A stretch of 64,000 nucleotides of DNA. Origin: Vicia villosa (Eukaryota; Streptophyta; Magnoliopsida; Fabales; Fabaceae). A program made the translations under genes and the position numbers. This document shows positions 37,627 through 49,170 of the stretch, one piece after another (within the stretch, counting starts at the first letter, position 1; each line of letters starts with the position of its first letter). The notes beneath the pieces were generated by a model, which saw nothing but the letters and a program-made list of their open reading frames with translations, ran no database searches and was not told the DNA's origin. The stretch spans positions 143,545,097 to 143,609,096 of the forward strand of contig NC_081183.1 in the NCBI RefSeq assembly GCF_029867415.1. Direction: 5' to 3'.

Positions 37627-37805
37627 CTGGATCGCCCTTTCGGGTTTTCAATCTAGCGGGATACCCCTTTTTGCCTAAGTCGCCCTTTCGGGTTTTCGAC
37701 TTAGCGGGTTATTCTTTTTTTTTGTTTTATCCCTAATTTTTGCCCAAACCCTTTTGGTTTGCCAGGATGCCCTTATTTTTGCCTAGGTACGTCGACCTAG
37801 CGGGT
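37627..37805 (-). repeat. Cluster of short hairpins after the pol stop codon
   Basis: Three related units each end in TAGCGGG and can fold. The clearest is CTAAGTCG...CGACTTAG (37675-37702), with CCCTTTCGGGTTTT in the loop. CTGGAT...ATCTAG (37627-37656) and CTAGGT...ACCTAG (37792-37800) are variants. A further small hairpin, AAACC...GGTTT, lies near 37746-37760. The cluster begins 4 bp beyond the pol stop. Confidence 0.6.
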
Positions 37806-37808
37806 CTT

Positions 37809-40800
37809 TTATGCGTAGTATTTTTTGACTGAGTCTGAATTGACTGGAAGCGGAACGTCTTCCCCATCCATCTTTGTCAGGATTAAAGCACCACCTGAAA
37901 ATGCTTTCTTCACAATGTATGGTCCCTCATAGTTGGGAGTCCATTTGCCCCTTGGATCGGTGTGAATTGGCAAGATCTTCCTTACGACTAGGTCACCTAT
38001 GTGGAACTCTCGAGGCCGAATTTTCTTGTCATACGCTTTCTTGATCCTCTTTTGGTACAACTGGCCATGGCAGATGGCGGATAAGCATTTCTCCTCAATT
38101 AGATTGAGATGGTCAAGCCTCGTTTGAACCCATTCTGTTTCATCGAGTTTGGCATCCATCAAGACTCTCAACGACGGAATTTCCACTTCGACAGGTAGTA
38201 CGGCCTCCATACCGTAAACAAGAGAGAAGGGGGTTGCCCCAGTTGAAGTACGAACCGAAGTTCTATAACCATGCAAAGCAAACGGTAACATTTCATGCCA
38301 GTCTTTATACGTTCTGACCATCTTCTGGACGATCTTCTTTATATTCTTGTTAGCAGCTTCGACCGCGCCATTCATCTTTGGCCGATAGGGTGATGAATTG
38401 TGATGTTCAATCTTGAACTCTTCACACAACTCTGCCATCATCTTGTTATTAAGATTGGACCCATTATCCGTGATGATCTTGTTTGGAACCCCATATCGGC
38501 ATATGATCTCTTTCTTGATGAAGCGAGTAACGACTTGCTTGGTTACGTTCTTGTAAGAAGCAGCTTCAACCCATTTGGTGAAGTAGTCGATAGCAACAAG
38601 AATAAATCTGTGTCCATTTGAAGCTTGTGGCTCTATCCGTCCGATCATGTCTATGCCCCACATAGCAAAGGGCCAAGGCGACGTCAGGACATTCAGAGGA
38701 GTTGGAGGAACATGAATTCTGTCAGCATACACTTGGCATTTGTGACATTTCTTCACGTATACATAACAATCACTTTCAATGGTCATCCAATAATATCCTG
38801 CTCGCAAGATCTTTTTGGCCATAGAATGTCCACTGGAATGAGTTCCAAAAGATCCTTCATGAATTTCCCGCATGATCAATTCTGCTTCGTGTCTATCCAC
38901 GCATTTGAGCAAAACTGAATCATAGTTTCTTTTGTACAGGACGTCTCCTGACAAGAAGAATTTGGATGCTAACCTTCGAAGCGTTCGCTTATCACCAATC
39001 GTAGCATCTTCGGGATACTCTTGCTTCTCGACATATCTTTTGATGTCATAATACCATGGCTTTTCGTCATACAACCCTTCAGTAGTAAGACAATGAGCAG
39101 GAAATACATGTGCAGGTTCTTTGTAACGGAGGATCCTTATGTCTGGCACTTCTTTAGGGGAGCTAACTCTGAACATAGCCGCCAAAGTAGCCAAAGCATC
39201 TGCCAATTGATTTTCCTCTCGGGGGATGTGACTGAAAGTGATTTCCTCGAAAGCGGGCAGCAACTCCAAGATATAGTCCTTATAAGGAACTAAATTGGGG
39301 TGTCTTGTCTCCCAATCACCTCTCACTTGATGTATAACCAAGGCAGAATCCCCATAAACCTCAAGGATCTTGATTCTCATATCAATGGCTGCTTCGAGAC
39401 CCATTATGCAAGCTTCGTATTCTGCGACATTGTTTGTGCAATCAAAGCATATTCTAGCTGTGAAAGGGATGTGAGTTTGACGAGGAGAAGTCAAAATTGC
39501 CCCAATACCATGGCCCATAGCATTTGATGCACCATCGAACGTGAGAGTCCATCGCTCTCCTGGTTCGGGTCCTTCATTATCATCCAGTTTCATGATATCT
39601 TCATCAGGAAAGTCAAACTTCATTGACTGATACTCTTCTAATGGCTGATGAGCAAGATGATCTGCAAGGACACTTCCTTTGATGGCCTTCTGTGTGACAT
39701 ACTGGATGTCGTATTCTGATAAAAGCATTTGCCACCGGGCTAGTCTTCCTGTAAGGGCCGGTTTTTCAAAGATGTACTTTATTGGGTCCATTTTGGAGAT
39801 CAATAGAGTGGTGTGAGTCAACATGTACTGCCTTAGTCGGCGAGCAGCCCATACCAAAGCACAGCAAGTTTTCTCGAGTAGTGAGTAACGGGATTCACAA
39901 TCGGTAAACTTTTTGCTCAGGTAATAAATGGCGCACTCTTTTCGACCAGACTCGTCATGCTGGCCCAACACACACCCCATAGATCCTTCAAGCACAGTTA
40001 AGTACATAAGAAGCGGTCTTCCAGGAACCGGAGGCATGAGAATTGGTGGTTCTTGGAGATATTGCTTGATCTTTTCAAATGCTTCTTGACAATTATCATC
40101 CCAACGAATATCTTGATTCTTGCGCAGCAACTTAAAGATGGGTTCACAGGTGTCAGTGAGATGAGAAATGAACCTGGCTATGTAATTCAATCTCCCAAGG
40201 AACCCTCGGACCTCTTTTTCATTCTTTGGTGCTGGCATATTTTGTATCGCTCTTACTTTATCAGGGTCGACCTCAATCCCTCGTTGACTCACAATGAATC
40301 CAAGTAACTTTCCTGATCGCACTCCAAAAGTGCACTTGTTTGGATTAAGCCTCAACTTGAATTTTCGCAAACGAGCAAACAATTTCTCAAGATATACCAA
40401 ATGTTCCTCCTCAGTTTGGGATTTTGCAATCATATCATCGACATACACCTCAATCTCTTTATGGATCATGTCATGGAAGAGAGTCACCATAGCTCGTTGA
40501 TATGTTGCACCAGCATTCTTAAGACCAAAAGGCATCACCTTATAACAATACGTACCCACGGAGTGGTAAAAGTAGTCTTGGTCATATCTTCAGGAGCCAT
40601 CTTTATTTGATTATAGCCAGAAAAACCATCCATGAAGGAGAACACCGAATACTGAGCAGTGTTGTCGACTAGCACATCAATATGAGGCAGAGGGAAATCA
40701 TCCTTCGGACTTGCCCTATTCAAATCTCGGTAGTCAACACACATGCGTACCTTTCCGTCCTTCTTAGGAACAGGTACTATGTTTGCGATCCAAGGAGGAT

Positions 40801-41273
40801 ACTCACACACAGATAAGAAACCAGCCTTCAACTGTTTTTCAACTTCTTCCTTGATTTTCAAAGCCATATCAGGTCGAGTTCTTCGTGGTTTTTGCTTTAC
40901 AGGCGAACATTCTGGTTTGAGAGGTAGCCTGTGCATAACTATATCCGTGTCTAAACCAGGCATGTCTTCATATGACCAGGCGAAGATATCAACATACTCT
41001 CGAAGCAACTCAATCAACCTTCTCTTTACATCACTTTGCAAAGCGGCACCTATCTTGACCTCTCTTTTTGCTTCTTCTGTACCGAGGTTGATGATTTCTA
41101 TGGCTTCTTAATGTGGCTGAATAGATTTCTCTTCTTGTCTCAAAAGTCTTGCCAATTCCTCTGGGACTTCACAATCTTCCCCACTATCCTCATCAGCTTG
41201 GTCAATTGGATTCTCAAGGATATTAGGACGTGGAACTGTAACATTATCATTTTTGATGGAATTCGAGCCAGAT
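37809..41273 (-). pseudogene. Ogre pol: RT, RNase H, archaeal RNase H, integrase
   Basis: Begins at the predicted intron acceptor (41274) and ends at 37809. RT part 1 (to about 40557) has VCEYPPWIANIVPVPKKDGK and motif A FSFMDGFSGYNQ. RT part 2 has MPFGLKNAGATYQRAM and the catalytic YVDDM. The classical RNase H follows, with weak active-site residues. An archaeal-type RNase H comes next (WTLTFDGASNAMG, NNVAEYEA, YGDSALV, NQLADALATLA), a hallmark of the Tat lineage. Integrase has the HHCC zinc region (GSFGTHSSGH, CHKCQ) and the DDE core (GIDMIG, TDNGSN, NGAVEAANK). Lesions: TAA at 41108-41110 (probably from CAA) and a one-base deletion in the C-run at 40555-40557, which breaks RT between motifs A and B. 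The C-terminal 916 residues are otherwise open. Confidence 0.93.
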
Positions 41274-41518
41274 CTGCACGATGGATGATTTATGCCTTAG
41301 AATGCAACACATAAAAAAGGAAAAAAGGAAAGCTTTGCCATTTTTGAAAAAGTTTTTAAAGTAAAAACAAAAATGAAAGAAATGGAACAGTAATTGCATG
41401 CGAAGATATGATTTTCATTCAATATTAAACAAATTGAAACAACATGGGGGCCTTTCTTTATACAAGTGGTCAAAATGCTTGGGGCGAAGCATATGACTTA
41501 TCGAAACAAGAAAATTAC
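41274..41518 (-). other. Predicted 245-nt Ogre intron between protease and RT
   Basis: Donor GGAGAT|GTAATTTT (41518-41517) overlaps the end of the gag-protease frame, whose stop codon lies inside the intron. Acceptor GTGCAG|ATCTGG ends at 41274. Splicing joins phase 2 to phase 2 and connects the protease frame exactly to the RT frame through ISGSNSIKNDN. Splicing at this place is established for Ogre elements; the sites here are my prediction. Confidence 0.7.
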
Positions 41519-44500
41519 ATCTCCATAAAAGTGACTCTGGGGATGTCCAAGATAGTCCAATTGTTGAGTTCCTGTCCAGGCGCAGCATGGCAAATGAATC
41601 TGGAGAGATCTTCTTCATCATCATCATCCACGGCGAGAACCTGACTTCCAGAACTGGTGCTTGCACTGACGAACACTTGAGAAATGGGGGGAATCACCTT
41701 CTTTCCAGGAATTATGCTGAGTTGAGTAGAAGAAGATGGTTGATACCCAAGGCCATACTTGTCTCGCTTCTCATGAACATCAATCAGCTTGCCCCAGGCA
41801 CTATGGGGAGTACCAGCTTCTAAGAAGGCCTTAGCATCATTTAAAGACGAGAGGGGTGCTCCGAGTTCCTTCTTATTCTCAACCACGGGGAGTGTATCAA
41901 CTGACACAATCTCTAAGGCTTGAAAAGGTGTCTCTTGTATCTCTCCCTCCACTTCAACATAACGGTATGATGCCAGATTATTGACTATCAGATCCTCTTC
42001 ACCAGTGATCACAACAATCTTGTCATTCACAACAAATTTCAAACACTGATGGAGGGTAGATGTCACAGCCCCAGCAGCATGGATCCAAGGACGACCCAAG
42101 AGGCAAGTGTATGAAGGACGTATATCCATAACATAGAAGGCAATATAGAACATGTGAGGGCCAATCAAGACAGGCAGATCAATTTCCCCTTCTACGGACC
42201 TTCTAGAACCATCAAACGCTCTAACACTCATAGTACAAGGCCCCATCATAACCCCATCCATACTCAGCTTGAATAAAGTAGTCTTTGGCATCACGTTAAG
42301 AGAAGAGCCCATATCAATTAGAACTCGAGACAACACAGCATCCAGACACGTGACGGAGATATGCAACGCTTTGTTGTGTGCTCTACCCTCAGGTGGGAGT
42401 TCATCATCAGAAAAACCCAAACAATTACCGGCAGCAATATTGGTCACAACCCCTTCAAACTGAGGCACGGTAATGTCTTGAGTCACGTGAGCGGAAGCCA
42501 GAACTTTCATTAGAGCATCACGGTGAGCTTTTGAATGCACCAAGAGGGACAAGATGGAGATCTTGGCTTGGGTTTGATCAAGTTGATCAATCACTTTGTA
42601 ATCACTTTTCTTAATGATCCTCAAGAGTTGCTCAGCATCTTGTGCATTACGTGTTACAGGAGGGTCGACAGCAACTTGTTTTCCCTTTGCTTGTGCATTA
42701 GCGTCCTTATTGGTCTCTTTAGGAAGCGGAGGAGGGGCAGCAAAGATCCGACCACTACGGGTAATGCCACTAGTGCCAGTAATATTAGTGATGCTCGAAT
42801 TACCCACTGGAGGACAATCATATTTCTTCCCTCGAATATACACAGCATTATAACTCCAAGGAACAGCCTTGGAATTGCTCACAGAAAAGGGAACGAGAGA
42901 TGAGGTTGAAGGGGTCAAAGAGGCGTCTGGAACCTGAATGACCAACGGAGTTCTCGGAGCTTGAATAACCAAAGGAGTACTCGGAGCATGAATGACCAAA
43001 GAAGTGTCCTGAGTCTTTGACACTTCAGCAGGATAGTAAGGGATCTCTAAAGTGGCCACATCTTCACCAGAAACAACCCTTTCCACTCTAAGAACGCCTT
43101 CATCCATCAGCTTTTGAATCTCCTCTCTTAATCTAGCACATCCCTCCGGATTAGAAGAACATTGTAAACAAAAGTCATGTAGCTCACATAAAATCTTTTG
43201 TTGCACGAGGTGTTCTTTGACAATCGCAAGTGGCATCTTAACCTCATTAACATCGGTTACCAGGATTTGGTCGTCATATAACTCAACAGCATTGGTCGCA
43301 CCTGTGTGAGGAGGCATAGGATTATTCTGCACATTAGGACCAGTAGGAGTGAATGAGATAAGCTTGTCGTCAAGGAGATCCTGAACCTTCAACTTGAATG
43401 CTCTACACTTTTCAATTGTATGGCCTGGAGCCCCTGAATGAAATTCACAACGAGCATTAACATCATAACCGGGAGGAAGAGGACTAGGCGGAGGACCAAG
43501 TTCACGTAGTTGTATCAACTGACCAGCGAGTAACTGAGGAAGAAATTGAGCATACGGCATTGGAACCGGATCTATACGCCTATCTTGGTACCTTGCCCTT
43601 TGTGGGCCCCTTTGACCTTGAGGCCTAGGATTCTGTTGGCGATTCTGAGGAGCAGCAACTTGTTGTTGTGGTATGAAAGGCTGTTGGGGTGCCATCCATG
43701 GTTGTGGAAGAGCAGCAGCATATGCCTGAGGGACATATGGACCAGGAATAGCATAAGGCATCGGATAATAAGGAGGTGGAACAACAGAATATGCAGGAGC
43801 TCGGCCTTGGTCAACAGAGGCGGTGCTAGTCTCACCTTCTTTCTTCTTCACAAACCCAGAGTACGGCTTTTTACCATTACCACTTGAGTTGCTAGGACTA
43901 GTAACACCTTGAATAGTACCAGCTTTTACACAGTTCTCAACCCGTTCACCAATGATGACCACATCTGAGAAGGACGGAGAGGTATTACTAACCATGTGCT
44001 GAAGGTACGGTCCTTTCAGAGTACCCATAAACAGATCAATCAATTCTCGGTCAAGAAGAGGAGGTTGAACTCGAGCAGCAAGTTCACGCCACCTCTGGGC
44101 GTATTCTTTGAAAGATTCTTCAGATTTCTGTGACATATTTTGCAGCTGGGCACGGCTAGGAGCCATAGCAGTATTGTAGTGGTATTGTTATAAGAAGGCG
44201 TCGACGAGTTCTCCCCAAGTACTGACATTAGACCTCTCAAGTTTCATATACCACTCCAACGGGGCTCCGGTGAGACTATCCTGAAAGAAATGCATCAGTA
44301 GTGGTTCATTCTCAGCATGAGCGGCCATCTTACGACAGTAGGAACGAAGATGAGTCTCTGGGCAGGTGACTCCCTTATACTTATCAAAGTCTGGCACCTT
44401 GAACTTCGGGGGGATCACAATCCCAGGTACCAAGCATAGAGCAGCAGTGTTGAAACTCGAAGTTTTAGCAACCTCAACGGCCTTAAGGCGTTCTTCGAGA

Positions 44501-44796
44501 GCTTGGTACATCTTAGCAGTTTCGGTCAACTCAGCAGTAAGATCATGTTCAAGATCAATAACCTCATGGTGGTCATCCACTACTTTTGGTATCCCCTCAA
44601 CAGGAATCTCCTTAGTCTTTACTCCCCCATCAGCAGAGTTGGTAGGAGTATCCTTGACCATCCCAGCGACGCTCTTTCTGAGCTCTTCTTGTCCTTGGAC
44701 AACAACATGGAGAGTCTCCATAAGTTGAGTCATTCTTTCCCCCATAACATCCATATCCCTACGGAGGGCAGCTTGATTCTGTTCAAATTGGTCCAT
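41515..44796 (-). pseudogene. Ogre gag-protease with one nonsense codon
   Basis: Starts MDQFEQNQAALRRDMDVMG at 44796. Gag core: FKVPDFDKYKGVTCPETHL, EWYMKLE, then, beyond the stop, ESFKEYAQRWRELAARVQ and LFMGTLKGPYL. A Pro/Gln-rich region follows. The zinc-knuckle-like CEFHSGAPGHTIEKC comes next, then the retropepsin region with active-site VLIDMGSSLNVMP and the flap-like LLGRPWIHAAGAV. The Met after the catalytic Asp is unusual, because this family usually has Asn, Thr or Ser there. A single in-frame TAA at 44188-44190 (probably AAA to TAA) cuts the polyprotein in the gag core. Otherwise the frame is open for over 1000 codons. Gag forms the particle and protease cleaves it. Confidence 0.93.
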
Positions 44797-45184
44797 GATT
44801 CTCTTCTCGTTGTTTCTGGTGCGGTAAGGATGTAAGAAAGTCAGCTTCGTCGCCGGGAAAGAAATCTGTTGTTGGAAGGGACCCCAATTAGAATCTGATA
44901 AAAACCTGTAAATGCAATATGATATGAGTGCATGGGTGCATGTGTGCATGTTTTATTATTTTCAAGACTTTTTAGCTTTGTCTCAAACCAACAACACAAG
45001 ATAACGGAGAAGATAGTGAAGCATAACCAAGATAAACACAACCAGGATAAGCAAACATAATCGATTAATTTTGCAACCAAGTTCTTGAAGTACAAAATAT
45101 TCTGCTCCCATGAGCCAACAAATAAAAATAAAATCAGGAATCCCATCCAACAGGTCTGGTGGTGATTCTACAACAATATCAGCA
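44797..45184 (-). other. Spacer between Ogre ORF1 and gag
   Basis: Non-coding stretch. Open frames extend into it from gag without family-like residues. No promoter or splice site was assigned. Confidence 0.5.
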
Positions 45185-45862
45185 TTAAGCAGGGTCCTCC
45201 ATATTCACATGACGGAGGGGGCTCTCTTTGATGTTCTTATCACTCCAAGTCTTCATTTCTTCAAAGAGCTTCTTGGTCTCAACATGGGTAGGCCTCTTAA
45301 TGATCTCTTGAATCAGCAGGTCTTTTCGGAAATGCATTGTTTCCATGTGGCGATTCTTCACCTCCCAATACCTAGCTTCCTCTTGAACTTGGGCATTACT
45401 CTGGTCTTTTTCTCTTATCTGTCCCTTCAGCTTTCGGATCTCTTCATAACACTTCTCTATGGTACTCTGGCGATCCAACAAGAGTTTGTCTGCTTTCTTG
45501 CGACGAGATTTCTCTGAATTGGCATTTTCAGTCTGAATCTGGAGCTTTTTAGTCAACTCTGCCAACTGAGCCTCGTAATGTTCTTTTATTTTCTTCTCTT
45601 CGGTTTCAGTAGATTTAGAACCCACAGTCACTCTTGGCCTCTTCTGAGAAGTGCTCCCTCTAGCATATAATTCTTCAAGCTCTATTTCCCTTAATTTCAA
45701 CTTATGAAGAGCAGAAAGCTTCTCTTGTCTAGCAGTATTCATCTCAACATGCATCGTTTCCACTTGTTCAGTCAATTTTCGATTCTCTTCCACAGTTTGG
45801 TTGTAACGGGGCATGGAAACAATGTTGGGTTGTTTACCAGCAGGGGGTACAAAGGGTCTTGA
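45185..45862 (-). pseudogene. Ogre ORF1, C-terminal coiled-coil part
   Basis: About 225 residues from SRPFVPPAGKQPNIVSMP to a stop at 45185. It is Glu/Lys/Arg-rich with heptad-like spacing (ENRKLTEQVETMHVEMN, EEKKIKEHYEAQLAELTKKL, IEKCYEEIRKLKGQIREKD), so a long coiled coil is likely. It is the C-terminal half of the protein Ogre encodes ahead of gag; its function is unknown. It is cut from its N-terminal half by a 1.18-kb insertion flanked by 149-bp direct repeats. Confidence 0.75.
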
Positions 45863-46007
45863 GGGGAGAAAGGCATCCCTTGATAGAAGCGGGCGAAGAT
45901 AGAAATGCAAATGTGAATGTATGAAAATGCAAATGCACGCGTAATCGAGAGACTCCTTGTATTGTGATTCCGTGTATGCAATGCAGATGTGTAACATGTG
46001 ATCCTAG
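45859..46007. repeat. 149-bp direct repeat, copy B
   Basis: Starts TTGAGGGGAGAAAGGCATCC and ends ATGTGATCCTAG. Almost identical to 47187-47335 (CGTAATCGAG here, CGTAAGCGAG there). The two copies bracket 46008-47186. Confidence 0.9.
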
Positions 46008-47186
46008 GGATATCCTTAGAGGCGACATTAGACCCTCTTGGAATCTTTGCAGGATAAATGTTATGACACGCTAAGGGAAATCCCTTGGATTCGAGAGTAG
46101 GCAGAAGATTGCGGCTAGTGACCGTTCAAGACAGTCACTAAATTCATGGCCATCGAGAGGCCAATCAACGTGTACCAATGAATTTGTCCCTCGTGGGGAG
46201 GTTCTCTATGCGGAACACAACCCATCTAAGGACGATATGGACGAAGAGAAATCCCTACATGCTAGGGATGTGATGTGTAAATGGAGATCCAAACCCTACA
46301 AGTTGGAGGGTGCGCGGGAATAAGCAAGGAGTGACCGTTCAGGACAGTCACTAGATCGCATGGCCATCGAGAGGCCAATTGACGTGCGTTAATGGAAATG
46401 TCCTTCGTGGGAAGGACGCGTAGTCGTAGATACAAGGATATAAAAGTAAAATCCCTACAGGTTAGGGAGTGCGTAGATGCGGGCGCGGAGTGACTGTTCA
46501 TGACAGTCACTTAGTCTCGTGGCTATCGAGAAGCCAATCGACGTGCGTAAGCGAAGATGTCCTTTGTGGGAGGGACACGTATTTGCAAGAATACAAGGGT
46601 ATGAAAATAAGATCCCTACAGGTTAAGGGATGCATAGATGGTGATGTCCTTCGTGGGAAAGACACGATCTTTAGAAATTAGAATCCCTACATGCTAGGGA
46701 CCACGTAGGGAAACCTGCAAAATCGAAACGCATAGATATTCGAAGTATATAAATTGCAAACACATAATAAGCACATAAGCACAAAAGTCCTAAGTTCATA
46801 GGTCCGACGTAGCGGCTCTTGGGAGCCAACCTTTATATAGGGGGTTCTAAAAGGTCTCATGGGGTCGTTCGTAGCCTCCGAGACTTTTCCGTCTCTTCGG
46901 ATTTTGGAACAACTCATTTTATCCATGAGGTTCGAATTTTTGGGGTAGGTTCCCGGAGAGATCAGCTGAGTATCCAGTCCAGCCCTCCACAAAGTCAAGC
47001 TTCGTTTCGGACCTTTCCAAATACCCAACCCACTCCGAGTGGAGTTATCAATGAGACTCGTAGGCGATTCATACTCCCCTAGTGGTCTCAAAGTTAACTC
47101 CCACACTTAGGTTTAACAACAATTTATATTATCCAGAAGATGCAATAAGAATAGCAAATATTCACATAAATAAATATTTAATTAAT
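46008..47186 (-). mobile_element. 1.18-kb insertion inside Ogre ORF1, LTR-like
   Basis: Unrelated to ORF1. The minus strand contains TGTGGGAGTTAACTTTGAG (starting 47105) and a TATA box CTATATAAAG (46831-46840), so an LTR or other promoter-bearing sequence is likely. The part 46118-46690 consists of three diverged repeats (starts about 46118, 46331 and 46490, with a fourth fragment near 46629). Each carries GTGACxGTTCAxGACAGTCAC and GGCCATCGAGAGGCC, both able to form hairpins. Termini and target duplication could not be fixed. Confidence 0.5.
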
Positions 47187-47335
47187 TTGAGGGGAGAAAG
47201 GCATCCCTTGATAGAAGCGGGCGAAGATAGAAATGCAAATGTGAATGTATGAAAATGCAAATGCACGCGTAAGCGAGAGACTCCTTGTATTGTGATTCCG
47301 TGTATGCAATGCAGATGTGTAACATGTGATCCTAG
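47187..47335. repeat. 149-bp direct repeat, copy A
   Basis: Matches 45859-46007. It follows ORF1 residues ending MAEAAQA and replaces the ORF1 sequence expected next. Confidence 0.9.
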
Positions 47336-48300
47336 CTTGGGCGGCTTCTGCCATTTGCCCACTGTCAGTGGCTGAATGATAGAAAATATTCTCAGCAATC
47401 TCTGTTTGTTCAGGAGGACTTACAAAAGCGTATCCAAACGTTCTCCTAGCCAGGACGGGATTATAGTTGATTCCACCTCTAAGGCCCATAAGAGGTACGT
47501 TCTTGAACTTTCCGCAACTAATAACAACTTCCATGTCTTCTAAAGCTTTATTATACCAGACAATATCTTTAGCCCTCAGCCCCATAATCCTCTCAGCCCA
47601 CTTAGATGTGTGCCTATTATCAACGAAAGTGCCACGCTCAGGCAGATGTGACCTGAACCATCGGTATAACAACGGAGCACAGAATCTAACCAGACCTCCC
47701 TTCTGACTACTCTTATGATGAATGGAGTGATAAACATCCCCCAAAAGTGTAGGAACCGGATTCTGCAAGATGAATATATGAATTGCATTCATATATACTT
47801 AGAGCCAAGATAGCCATAAATGTGTCCCATTCTTTTGCTTCAGCAGCATCACAACCCCTTTTGACCAGAAACTCCATGCAAAAACCAAGACCTCCTCCCT
47901 TCTTAGTGAGATTTGCTTCCACGACCGACTTGCTCAAATAAAGAGCCTTAGCAATTTCAATGGAATCAGGGGCCTTCATGGTGCCATAGTATGGTACTTC
48001 CTTCTTTATAGGAACGCCAAGAAATAAGGAATACTCTTCTAATGTCGGAACCAAGAGGTAGTCGGTGAACGTGAAGCAGCGAAGGGAAGGGTTATAGAAC
48101 TGAAGCAAAGTATGAACTCCCTCTTGCTCGTACTTGGTGAACGGCATCTTGAGAAGACTCAGAATGTACCCATATTTTTCTCGGAAATTGGTTGACTCAT
48201 CTGGCGTAATCTTCTTTGCTAAACACCCAAGGGAATCCAGATTCGGATCCAGGAAAGAATAAGAGGGATTGCGTCTACCAGTCTTCATTGGTGGGGCCAT
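47336..48300 (-). pseudogene. Ogre ORF1, N-terminal domain (DUF7745-like), frameshifted
   Basis: Starts MAPPMKTGRRNPSYSFLDP at 48300. Landmarks: FTFTDYLLVPTLEEYSLFLG, VPYYGTMKAPDSIEIAKALY, GGGLGFCMEFLVKRGCDAAE and EWDTFMAILALSIY. Then, after a frame change near 47790, IHIFILQNPVPTLLGDVYHS, FCAPLLYRWFRSHLPE and ALEDMEVVISCGKF, ending MAEAAQA at 47336. The family is known from Ogre ORF1 and from many legume proteins of unknown function; the LLVPTLEEYSxLLGxP motif recalls the plant mobile domain. At the frame change a stretch of about 15 residues usual in the family is missing, so a small deletion with a shift is likely. Confidence 0.8.
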
Positions 48301-49150
48301 GTGTTGGTCGGGGACAAAGCCAAAAATTCCTGAAAATAAATGAACATGCATGTTAAATGATATGGTGGAATGCATTTCATCGGGAGAATCCTAAAGTCTT
48401 TTCATTATTTCTTTTGTTTTTTTTCTTTCTTTTCTTTTTTCTTTTTTTTTCTTTTGCAAAAAGTGTACATTTTGTCACTATTTTTTTTGAAATAGACTTT
48501 AGGATTCTCCACGAACGAAGTGAGGTGGATGCAATAACATGATGTGTCATGTGTGTGATGTAGTGAGAGACTGAATGTCCCTCGCAGCTCTGAATAACTG
48601 GGTAACACTGACTATAGCAGGTTCAAAATTCCGGCTTCAGATTGCAAAATGGAAATCAGGGTATGATGAAGGCTAGTATCCTGTCCCACCCCAAACTCAT
48701 AGGTATGAATTCTAGACACGGACAGGTGGTCCCTAATGGTCACTAGGGTCTACAGTTCCCATGGGGTACAAAGTGTTTGAGGCAGCAAGCGTGCCAGACA
48801 CAGTGTTCCATGAAAGAACCTCGCCCAGTTGTGGTACCCCATGTTGAACTCGATCGTAGCAAGAGCCACGGGAGTCAACATGAGCATCCACGCTAATCCT
48901 ATGTGTCACTGGCCTGGGTAGTGGGCCTTTTACCTCGCACAAACCCCGCACCTGCAAAACAAAGCAGAAAAATATGTGGCCCCCACGGGGACCCATAATA
49001 TAGTCCAGATGCATGATGTGCAAGCAGAAATAAACATGATATGCAAGCAGAAAATAAACATGCAAACATATATACAAGATATAGACATAAAACAAATAAA
49101 CACCCAATAAAACAAAACAAACAAAGGCTAGGATCGACTTGCTTAGGTAA
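48301..49150 (-). other. Ogre leader between primer-binding site and ORF1
   Basis: Non-coding 850 bp, with a minus-strand poly-A/AG-rich stretch (plus-strand T-runs at 48410-48455) and a C-rich part near the primer site. Packaging signals would be expected here but were not recognised. Confidence 0.55.
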
Positions 49151-49168
49151 TCCCCAGCAGAGTCGCCA
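49151..49168 (-). other. Ogre primer-binding site (tRNA-Arg-like)
   Basis: The minus strand reads TGGCGACTCTGCTGGGGA, two bases after the 5' LTR. This complements the 3' end of a plant tRNA-Arg as I remember it (CCCCAGCGGAGUCGCCA) with one mismatch. tRNA-Arg priming is established for Ogre. Confidence 0.85.
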
Positions 49169-49170
49169 GC

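Noticed and set aside
42535..42903. Plus-strand open frames inside gag-pol (for example 42535-42903, 40743-41111, 43546-43887)
   Set aside because: They are antisense shadows of the Ogre gag-pol coding strand.
46687..47106. Minus-strand open frame of 139 codons
   Set aside because: It runs through a TATA-containing, LTR-like segment inserted in Ogre ORF1 and has no recognisable domain.
45859..47335. 149-bp direct repeats as LTRs of a tiny (TRIM-like) element
   Set aside because: They lack TG...CA ends, a primer-binding site and a polypurine tract, and no 5-bp duplication was found. Kept as unexplained repeats.
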